A DNA stretch of 64,000 bases from Diabrotica undecimpunctata (taxonomy: Eukaryota; Arthropoda; Insecta; Coleoptera; Chrysomelidae): contig NC_092809.1 in the NCBI RefSeq assembly GCF_040954645.1, forward strand, positions 81,524,889 to 81,588,888, written 5' to 3'. A program made the translations under genes and the position numbers. Under the pieces are notes generated by a model. That model saw only the letters and a program-made list of their open reading frames with translations, did no database searches and was not told the DNA's origin. How positions within the stretch are numbered: the stretch's first letter is position 1; each line of letters opens with the position of its first letter. Below are positions 55,578 to 64,000 of this stretch, one piece after another.

Positions 55578-56985
55578 TTAGGAAATTATTTTTCGTTTTT
55601 TAATTAGGAATATTGCTAAAAATGCTAAAACAAAGAAAAGTATAACAATTGAAGTGGTGCTCAGTTCCATTGAAAGTGGTGGTAAAACATCTATTGTTTC
55701 GAGGGGTTGAATTTGACCATGAGTATTTGGAATCGTTAACTTCTCAATTTTTATCTGGTGATCCGGCAGTAGTTTTATGGGAACTATTTTTGGTATTGAA
55801 ATGTCTTCGGATGTTTTCTTGTTGAAGTAGACTCCTTCAATGACGATTGGTTCTTCTTTTGTTAGTATACTGGTTGATTTTACTTCATGTTGTTGAATTA
55901 TTATTGTATGGATTATTCCTAGCAATATCACTGTGCTGGTTTCTTGGAAAAAGTTCTCTGTCACTATGGTCTTTGTGCAATTATGGACATTTGGTATTGT
56001 ACAATGGGATTGTACGTTTGTGGTACAAATGATGTGGTCACTTTCTCCAATGCAACTTTCGGAACATTTGTTGTTAACATGATACAGTGTAGGTGGTAAA
56101 ATCATGATGTGATCTTTATTTGTGATAAATCTTAAAGGTGGTATAGGAAGTTTCGTGGAGAATAGGTATTTTAACTATTATGAGCATTGTATTGGCGGTT
56201 ACACAGACTAACATTTTGGATGCTTCGATTAATTCATACGGATGTTCATCACTGACAAGAAGCGAATTTCTAGGATACAGTTTAAGAAGATTTTCTTTTA
56301 AATTGTCTAATTCTTTTAACGTGAATATTTCGATATTTGGAATATTTAATTGAGATAAAGTAATGGTTCTAATTAGTTTCATTAAAAATTCGTTAATATT
56401 TTTAATGTTTACTATTTCATTATGCAAAATCAAATAACTATCAAAATCTGCAGAAAACTTACTAACTGCAGCTACAAGAGCAGCATTATCAGTATTTATC
56501 TTTTCTAAAAGTTTATCGAATCTTGTATTAATTGATTGTCCATATATTTGATTGTTAAATTTTTTGATTATTTTCTATTGTAATAATATGTGTTTTTAAT
56601 AGATCAAGGTCAGAGTCATCTGGGTGACCTGTTATATATTTGATTGCAGTTCCGAGAAAGTTAAAGAGTCCTCTTTTCTGTTTGCGAGTAATCTTATGCA
56701 AATCATCTTTTACTTGTTCGCGTATATGATTATATTGAGAATAAAGAAGTGAGAGAGGTGTTTTCTTAAAATGAGCTTTGAATTGGTTGATTGGGCAAGT
56801 TTCTATTATATTCGATAAATTGTCTAGGGAAATATGAAGGAAGCATAGTAGCCATTATTCTGAATCTCCTGAATCCTGAGTTGATGGCCCAGGGCGAGGA
56901 TTTTCCAGTGAACAAGTTTGAGCTTGAGTATTTTTGTCTGTACATTTTCCTGTTTTTTTTAACAAACTTAAGATGTGTACTTGTT
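55578..56985 (-). pseudogene. Envelope (F-like) protein of the errantivirus-like element, broken
   Basis: Minus strand. Near 56660-56700 a basic RKQKR cleavage-type motif is followed by a hydrophobic glycine-rich segment, as in errantivirus/baculovirus F-type fusion proteins. Later frames show a cysteine-rich ectodomain (55900-56105) and a C-terminal membrane anchor (IVILFFVLAFLAIFLI) with a short basic tail ending at 55578. Stops and frameshifts separate the blocks (near 56110 and 56440-56580), so it is not expressed as a whole. Described only as a relic. Confidence 0.78.
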
Positions 56986-56999
56986 GGATTTTGTTTGTC

Positions 57000-59900
57000 C
57001 TAAAATCTTTGTTTTTTCTTGTTTATCTGGATGTATTATAGAATAAGATGCTTGTAGTTTTGGTTTATGTTTCTTTTTTGAAACAAAGTTTTTGAGAGAT
57101 CTATCTCGGGAATTTCTTCAGCGTTTTCGTTCTGTCTATCTAATATTTGCTGCCTGTTTTCTTTTTGTTTATTGTATAAATAATCGATAAAAGGTTGTAA
57201 TTCCTCCTTATGGCTTTGATTGTGGATGAAATAATAAAAAAAGTAAGAACTAAAAAAAGGATACCAAATGGGAGAAAAACAACTTAAAATAATCTGCTAT
57301 GCAGACGACGCAATACTACTCTCTCAAAGTGAAGATGATTTACAACGTATGCTGCACCAATTTAATATAACCACCAGAAAATTTAACATGTTAATTTCCC
57401 CAACAAAGACAAAATGCATGGTTATAACAGCAAATTTACTAAGATGTAAATTGGAGCTAGAAGGTCAGATCTTAGAACAAGTGATGGAGTTTAAATATAT
57501 AGGCATCACATTATCTAGCTACGGAAAGCTCGAAACCGAAGTGGAAGATCAAGTGAATAGAGCGAACAGAGCCGCAGGCTGCCTAAATGAAACAATATGG
57601 AGAAATAAAAATATCGGGAAAGAAACGAAAGGCAGAATTTACAAAACAGTCATCAGACCAATAATGACATACGCGGCAGAAACAAGACCTGATACAGAGA
57701 GAACAAAAAGGATGTTAGAAACAGCAGAGATGAAAACACTTAGAAAAATTGATGGTAAGACACTATGAGACAGAGCTAGAAGTACAGATATACGACATAG
57801 ATGCAAGGTGGAGAACATCAAAAACTGGGTAAGAAATAGAAGAGTAGAATGGAATGATCATATAAGCCGAATGACAACAAATAGAGTAGTAAAAACGGCA
57901 AGAGACGGCTCCCCAATAGGAAGACCACGCAAACGATGGAATGACAACTTACTGGAGGCACATTGAAAAACAGACAGAGTCATGTCTATATAAAAAGAAG
58001 AAGAAGAAGAAGTCTTTGATTGTACGTTCCGTATACGGGAAGGTCAAAATCAAAATGGATTTCCTCGGCATAAGGTCCATATAGGATTGAAAATGGAGAG
58101 AAATTTGTAGAGCTATGAATCGATTGATTATAGATAAGAATGGCATGTGTTAAAATGTCGTCTAATGAATCATTGGGATTTTGGGCACGTAAGGTCCTGA
58201 GTTTTTCGGTAAGTGTAGAATGGAATCGCTCTACGGGGGAGTTTGAAGATGAGTTATTTACTGTTGTGAAATGAATTTCGATTTTGTGGAGTTTTAAAAA
58301 TTCTTTTATGACTGCTAAGTTAAATTCTGTGCCACTATCACATACAACTTTCTTTGGATAGGTATGGTGCGTAAAGTAATGCCTAAGTTTATTCAGTATT
58401 GAAATGGATGTTTCATCGTTTAATTTATAACACTGTACATATTTAGAAAATGAATCTATTATTGTTAAATATAATGTTTTGTTGCAATGAAAAATGTCAA
58501 TGTGTAAGATGTCAAACGGTTTTTGTCCAAGTAATGGCTCTAATTGTGGAAGTTTGTACGGGTGCATTTCATATTTGTTTTTAAGCATATTTCTTATTTA
58601 TTTATAAAGCTCGAGATCGTGATTTGCATAGAAGGCCAATAGAAAGTTTGCTTTAGATGTTTATATGTTTCCACTATTCCATTACGATTTTCTCTGTGAT
58701 ATTTTTCTACACATTCAACTTGTCGTTCCTCTTCTTCAATATCTTTTAGCAATTTATTGCAGAATATTGTCTTTACTGTTGATTTTATTTTTTTTTAAAT
58801 AATTGCAAATGAAGGGTCTAAATTCATGAGGTATTGTAATGGCAAATTTTTGATTCGGTCTTAGGATACTTTGCAATGCATCTACTATTTCTGCTTGCCA
58901 GTTGTCGGTGAGCGTTACAGTGTATCGATGTTTATTAAACATCTTTTTGTATTGTAACTCAAATTTAGCACATTTAGTTTGGAATATAATTTGGTTTGAC
59001 GATAGATTAATTGGCTTGGGTGATATTTCAATTCCTGTGATAGGGTGTTCGACAGCGGTGTGTTGTGTGTTGGTATTGTTTTGCAAATTTTCAAATTCCT
59101 CGAGAAAATTTTCTGCATCAAAAGCATTAATTGCATCTGGATGTTCAGCGCATTCTGAGCTGGAGCTTAGAGCATTTATTTGAATTCTGCTGAGGGCATC
59201 GGCTACTTGGTTCTCTTTTCCTTCTTTATATCTAACTTCAAAATTGTAATCCTCTAACTTAGGTCGCCAGCGAGTTAATCTAGAAGTAGGGTCTTAACTT
59301 TGTAGATCCAAACAAGAGGGTTGTGATCAGTTTCTACTATGAATTTCTGACTGTACAAGTACATACTAAAATGTTTACATGAATCTAAGATTGCCAATAA
59401 TTCTTTTTCTATTGTAGAGTAATTTTGTTCGGCAGAATTTAGGTTCCTCGAATAAAAGGCAATGGGATGGTTATTCTGAGATAGGATTGATCCTATCGCT
59501 ATATTAGAATCATCCGTAGTAAGTACAAAAGGTTTTTCGAAATCTGGGTATTGAAGAACAGGAGCATTAGTTAAGAGTTGTTTACATTTTTCGAAACACT
59601 TCAAATAATTTGGATTTTTAGGATATATAACAGCACCTTTACGAGTGCATCTGGAAAATGGAGACGTAATATTCGCAAAATTTATCCGATTAATCCTAGA
59701 AAGGATTTTATTTCTTTGACAGTCTTTGGTAACGGGTATTTTTGAAAGTCTTCAATTTTGCAGGGATTAGGTTTTATACCTTGAGTGGTTACATGTCCTA
59801 GGAAAGCCACTTCTTTCGTAAGGAACTCAGACTTATCTAATTGAACTTTTAAATTATGTTTTCTAAAGGTATCGAATATGGTAGTAATGTGAACGAGATG

Positions 59901-61121
59901 TTCGTGTAGAGATTTAGAAAAAATGATGACATCGTCCATATAGAAGAATACAAATTTGTGAACGAAAGGACGGAGAATGTTGTCCATTAGTCTTTCAAAG
60001 GCTGGGCTGTTCTTTAAACCAAACGGCATACGTAAGAATTCAAAATGACCATGTGGCACTGAAAATGCAGTTTTTTTGGACAGAGTTAGGATGAATTTCG
60101 ATTTGGTGATAGCCTTGAGCCAAGTCTAGTGTTGTAAAATATGTAGCCTTACCTAAATTATCTAAAATTTCCTCTATTTTTGGTAAAGGATATCTGTCAT
60201 CTATAGTATTTTCATTTAACTTTCTATAATCAATAACCATTCTGAATTTTTTCTTGCCTGAAGCATCAGCTTTTTTCGGTCGAATATTGATGGTCTAATA
60301 ATTTTATCATCTAATAATTTTTGTACTTGTCGACTAATTTCTTCCTGCATCGCCCTAGGATGCCTATATCCCTTAACATAAATAGGATTTTCATCTTTTG
60401 TTTTAATTTCATGCTTCACTGCTGACGTAAGAGAGAAACTCTTTTTCTCATCGTAAAATACATCTCTGTATTTTCTGCAAAGGTTAAGTATTTTATTTTT
60501 TTCTTTATTATTTAAATGTTGTGTACGAATATTAGATTCTACAAAGTGCGTTGGTCCGGTTGAAATTTCATACTCATCAAGTTTTTGAACCTGATTAGGT
60601 TATAATAATTTTATCGGATAAGGGAGTGTCAAGTTATTAATGAAACCGTTTTTGGCTGTGTGTATGGATTCCCGTAATGTAAAATTTTGTAAGTCTATAC
60701 GGTAGTATAAGGTAGTGTAAGTCTATACGGTACTAGAATTTCACCGTCTAGGACGTTAACTGGAATTTTGTAATATAATGTCTCAAAATGAATAGTAATT
60801 CTGTAATTTGTTAAGGGCAATATTTTAGTTTGATTTTGATAATTTAGTATGGAGTTAAAACGTTCTAAATCATAATTTCAAGATATCAAAGATATCAAAA
60901 TCTTTGCTCCAATTTGCGATTCGTGCATCAAAGAAATCGTTAATGCCATATTCAGATAATAAAGGGGTTTTAATATTTTGGAAAATTTTTGTTGTACGAT
61001 TCATAGAGGTTAATGTGAAAGGTTTTTTGTATATGTGGAATTGATTAAAATATTTTACAGCTTTCGGAGAGATTACAGTATCTGATCCTCCAGAATCTAT
61101 AAGAACTTTAAGACGAGTCAT
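57000..61121 (-). pseudogene. Pol of the errantivirus-like element
   Basis: Order on the minus strand: aspartic protease (VLIDSGGSDTVIS near 61090), RT ([52 protein letters not shown] near 59950), RNase H (LTTDDSNIAIGSILSQ; TDHNPLVWI, 59275-59604), linker, integrase core (IDIFHCNKTLYLTIIDSFSKY; VVCDSGTEFN; SPVERFHSTL, 57986-58588), and an integrase tail resuming after the LINE to about 57000. RT and integrase catalytic residues are visible but frames shift at about 60240, 60055, 59660, 59270 and 58750. Confidence 0.9.
57223..58013 (+). mobile_element. RTE-type LINE 3' fragment with 10-bp duplication
   Basis: Duplication CTTTGATTGT at 57213-57222 and 58014-58023. The insert codes for the RT end (IICYADDAILLSQSEDDL with catalytic YADD; IYKTVIRPIMTYAAET), one stop, then RRVEWNDHISRMTTNR and GRPRKRWNDNLLEAH. 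It ends in a (GAA)n tail. It lies opposite to the Gypsy pol it interrupts. Confidence 0.93.
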
Positions 61122-61389
61122 AGGCGTAACAAAATAAGGTAGCCGGGGAGATTTTTGTAAATTATTTAGATTTATACAGGAGGTGGTTGTTCTTCGGGAG
61201 ATACTAGGGGAAAATCTAGCTAGTTTTGGTCCAAATATTCTTGTTAAATATTAAAAATTAAAATTAATTAAAAAGTAAAATAAATTAAAATTGTTAAAAG
61301 TGCTCATAAAAATTAAGGAAAGAAAGGAAAAACTTACATAAGGATGATCACAGTTGATTTCCAATGCATAATTTCTTTCTTCGATGCTG

Positions 61390-61411
61390 ATCCTGTTCGC
61401 AGCGCCAAATA
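61390..61411 (-). promoter_or_regulatory. Primer-binding site of the errantivirus-like element
   Basis: Right after the LTR end (...TTGTGACA) the minus strand reads TATTTGGCGCTGCGAACAGG. The TGGCGC...GAACAGG type is usual for insect Gypsy primer sites. It defines the inner LTR edge at 61412. Confidence 0.6.
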
Positions 61412-61598
61412 TGTCACAAGCACTTGAACTTCTCAAAAAAAAATATTTTATTTTCAAAATTAAATTACAATTTACAGAAATATTTACTACAACTAAATAA
61501 GAACTAATAATAATAATCGTCGGCTTCTTCCTTCCTTCTTTATAGCCTCTGGTCTTCGGAATTTGCTGACTCTAGATAGTCGGGGAGCTTCTTTCACA
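61412..61598 (-). repeat. 5' LTR of the errantivirus-like element
   Basis: 187 bp, TGTGAAAG at 61598 to TTGTGACA at 61412 on the minus strand, with AATAAAATA near the 3' end. It is complete, unlike the 3' LTR. Confidence 0.85.
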
Positions 61599-61601
61599 TT
61601 T

Positions 61602-61603
<2 letters not shown>

Positions 61604-61657
<54 letters not shown>
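61604..61657. repeat. (TA)n microsatellite
   Basis: TA tract separating two Gypsy-type elements. Confidence 0.95.
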
Positions 61658-61660
<3 letters not shown>

Positions 61661-61982
61661 GATAATTTATATCAATTTATTAAACCACTATACAACAATT
61701 TATTTGACTAATAATTACATAATTTATCTATACGAACGTTACAATTTAAACGCGGCGCGAATCTTCAAAATTAACTGTTCTCTTCATAACAAAATCCTGT
61801 TATTCGAGAATTACGGTGAAGCGGCGATCCCCATCGAAGAAACCATAAGCTCAGACTGGTTTTATTTGGCCTAGGGAGACCCCTCGGTCTTCTTACTAGA
61901 AAATACTCGAATGAATAAGCATATTAGTAATAAACATGTTTACCGTTCTGAGTCATACGACACGTCACCATCTATCGTAACA
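61658..61982 (-). repeat. 3' LTR of the second Gypsy element
   Basis: The minus strand starts TGTTACGATAGATGG at 61982, preceded by the purine tract AAGAGGGGGACAA. It shares its start and several blocks with the solo LTR at 5348-5767. The outer end near 61658 is blurred by the TA tract. Confidence 0.8.
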
Positions 61983-62768
61983 TTGTCCCCCTCTTAAAAG
62001 ATGGTTCCTCCTGGAACCTTGGGACTGGAACTGGAACGGTATGGAGGTATCGGCAACTGGACCCTCTTTTACAACTTCCAGTTGTATAAAAATGACAAGG
62101 GACGGTTTTCTCTCCGCACCAGTAACTATGCGGATTGCAACAGACTAACACCTGGACTTCGGTGTCTTTAAAGATCTCCTCCACCATACTTCGGATAACC
62201 CTCCAATCTAATTGGCGGCACTTTAACTTTGGCATGGCTAACTTTTGCACGTCGGACTCTAGTACGTGCTCTCTCAATTGAAGTAAGGCTTCCCATACAT
62301 CTCGGTAGTTGGTCACGGGCAGTGTCTTTTGTTACCAGGTAGAAAAGGTAACGTGATGCTTCTTGGAGTTTCAAGGCTTTCCCAGGAGCTGGCACGTGGC
62401 ATTGAAGTTCTGCAACTCGACCGAACTTCCTTCGAAAGACGAATGCCAACCCTGGTGCGTCTTTGATACTGGCCGGGATGGTAAGGGCCAGCGAGTAGTC
62501 ATCGGGGAGCGCGAGTAGATCTTGCTTTTCTTCAGTGGTAACACCATGTCTTGCTTTACTGGTACCTCCATAGGCACCTATGAATTCCTCAAACGTGAGG
62601 TCAGACACATCTTGGACTTGGTTTACTTCCACTTCTTCATCTACTTCGTGGTCACCTTCGAAAGACGCCAGCCGGTTATGGTGTACTATCATCGGCTTTC
62701 CCCTCGGAATGTTGCTTATTCGGTAGATGACATCGTTGATCTTCTCTATAATTAAGTATGGGCCTTCC
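61983..62768 (-). pseudogene. Gypsy C-terminal module: macrodomain-like plus CCCH zinc finger
   Basis: Minus strand. After a GPY/F-type stretch (FWEGPYLIIEKINDVIYRI) and an acidic linker comes LALTIPAS, DAPGLAFVFRRKFGRVAEL, ASRYLFYLVTKD, then in another frame YRDVWEALLQLREHVLESD, VQKLAMPKLKCRQLDW and MVEEIFKDTEVQVLV. The order and words match TARG1/OARD1-type macrodomains, which bind or remove ADP-ribose. The first ligand loop is altered (DAPGLA instead of a GAGIA type). It ends with CHFYTTGSCKRGSSCRYLH, a C-x7-C-x5-C-x3-H finger. One frameshift near 62290 and a TAG near 62771 break it. Confidence 0.72.
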
Positions 62769-62773
62769 CAAAA

Positions 62774-63357
62774 CTACTGCAGTTTGGGAGAACAACCTTT
62801 TCGCTTCTTGGGATTATAGAGCCAGACTTTGTCGTTCTTCTTAAAGCAACCCTTTTCGGTTTGTGTATCGTACCGTTTCTTCATTCTGTCGCTAGCGATC
62901 TGAAGGTGTGAACGGACCAACTCATGTACATCGTCCATTCTTCTTCGTAATTCGATCACATAATCTTCAAATGATCGGACACCATCTTTGTAAAATACTT
63001 GCCAACTCTCCTATTCATTCGTTCTACCATACCATCCGATTGTGGATGATACGCGGTAGTTCTTGTTTTCTTCATGCCTAGTCTATCACATATTCCTTGG
63101 AATAGATCACTTTCGAAGTTCCTGCCTTGGTCACTATGGATCTTCAAAGGCACTCCAAATCGGCTGATATATTCTTGGATCAACTTATCTGCAACGGTGG
63201 CGACCTTCTGGTCTTGAAGTGCGTAAATCTCGACCCACTTAGTGAAGTAATCCATTACTACCAACATGTACTTGCCTCCATTTTCACTTTCTGGAAATGG
63301 CCCAGCGATATCCAAAGCTATTCTTTCAAACGGGCTTCCAACATTATATTGTCTCAT
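62774..63357 (-). pseudogene. Gypsy integrase core and C-terminal part
   Basis: PFERIALDIAGPFPE with the first aspartate, KIHSDQGRNFES with the second, and PQSDGMVERMNR with the glutamate form the DDE triad. After FTKMVSDH the expected 60-70 residues are missing (deletion with frameshift near 62960), then IELRRRMDDVHELVRSHLQIA and KNDKVWLYNPKKRKG continue to a stop at 62771-62773. Confidence 0.88.
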
Positions 63358-63363
63358 CGGAGC

Positions 63364-64000
63364 TTACCTTTTTCGGTAAGACCCGTTACTCGTAGCACAA
63401 ATAGTACATTTCTTACACCAGTCTTTTACGTCGTCGGAACTGTTCATCCAATAAAACCGTTCCCGAATTCGCTGAAGGGTTTTCTTTACACCAAAATGCC
63501 CTCCTGATGGACTGTCGTGTAACTGACGAAGTACTTCGGCTATTCTGCTCTTTGGGATCACCAACTGTCTTCTCTTCTCTGAACCGTCATCATTTTCCAG
63601 GACTCGTTTGAGCAAGCCATCTTCCATGATAAATGAGTCCCACAGGGCCCAATACGTCTTAACTACTGAGCATAGGTTTGATATTTCTTGCCAAGGTGGT
63701 CGACGGTTTTCCTCTTTCCATTTTCGAATTTTCTGTATAACTGGATCTCTTTCTTGTTCTTTTCTGATCTTAGTAGGCGTCCAGTCGTCGTTGACTATCG
63801 TTGTTCTTAGCACTGCTGCTTCCTTGGATTCCGTTTTGTTGCAGTGGGAACACTCTGCTGGGCATGACCTTCTGGAAAGAGAATCAGCGTTTTTGTGGCT
63901 AACTCCGGTCCGGTGCTCAATCTTGAAATCGTATTCTTGGAGTCGTTCGATCCATCTGGCTATCTGACCCTCTGGATTCTTAAACTGCATCAACCATTTA
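63364..64000 (-). pseudogene. Gypsy RNase H end and integrase zinc domain
   Basis: WIERLQEYDFKIEHRTGVSH and NADSLSRR are the RNase H end. LRQLHDSPSGGHFGVKKTLQ and CKKCTIC form the HHCC integrase zinc site. The frame continues upstream beyond the window and stops at 63364, just before the integrase core (one-base shift). Confidence 0.9.

Larger units (their letters stand above)
55371..61598 (-). mobile_element. Errantivirus-like Gypsy element with env, gag missing
   Basis: Minus strand. The 5' LTR is at 61412-61598 and the 3' LTR remnant at 55371-55465. Pol runs 61121 to about 57000 and env about 56985 to 55578. Only about 290 bp separate the primer site and the protease, so gag is absent. 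A LINE is inserted at 57223-58013. No open frame is intact; this is an old insect endogenous retroelement. Confidence 0.88.
61983..64000 (-). mobile_element. Second Gypsy element, 3' half (runs off the window)
   Basis: Contains the RNase H end, integrase, GPY/F-type domain and an unusual C-terminal module. The 5' half lies beyond position 64000. Confidence 0.9.

Overview
This window looks like repeat-rich, AT-rich nuclear DNA from an insect. The evidence is the set of element families: copia with an initiator-Met-tRNA-type primer site, an errantivirus-like Gypsy with an envelope gene, piggyBac, hAT, Tc1, Penelope-like elements (PLEs), RTE/Jockey/I-type LINEs, and several arthropod multi-copy ORF families. 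The order cannot be fixed from sequence alone. A large repeat-rich beetle or hemipteran genome would fit. No rRNA, tRNA or CRISPR was seen. The only plausible host-type exon is a THAP-domain exon near 40.43-40.84 kb. Almost everything else is mobile DNA, mostly broken and deeply nested.

Layout. 0-5 kb: LINE fragments and a PLE end. 5-12.6 kb: a minus-strand copia whose 3' end holds a Gypsy solo LTR (5-bp duplication) and whose 5' LTR is cut by a piggyBac. That piggyBac holds a piggyBac-type MITE, which holds another. 13-20.3 kb: an arthropod multi-copy ORF split by a hAT (8-bp duplication), split by an RTE-type LINE (13-bp duplication), split by a Tc1/IS630-type transposon. 20.5-28.7 kb: more decayed multi-copy ORFs, hAT, LINE and PLE GIY-YIG pieces. 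28.9-34.8 kb: LINE pieces, two ribozyme-bearing repeats and a PIF/Harbinger-like MITE. 35.2-37.8 kb: an apparently intact piggyBac with a spliced transposase gene. 38-51.5 kb: two PLE families, one (tandem, 7.2 kb) inserted in the other with an 11-12-bp duplication. 51.6-55.4 kb: a Tc1 pseudogene, a LINE tail and a long inverted repeat around an RNase H fragment. 55.4-61.6 kb: a gag-less errantivirus-like element cut by a LINE. 61.6-64 kb: the 3' part of a second Gypsy whose polyprotein appears to end in a macrodomain and a CCCH zinc finger.

Two signals stand out. First, eight sites carry the complete type-I hammerhead ribozyme core (CUGANGA, stem II, GAAA, a very short palindromic stem III, closed by stem I), with several more decayed ones. 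They lie in PLE ends and in small repeats that encode nothing visible. Second, the macrodomain-plus-CCCH tail on a Gypsy element is an unusual accessory module. All calls come from reading the sequence by eye; no database search was run.
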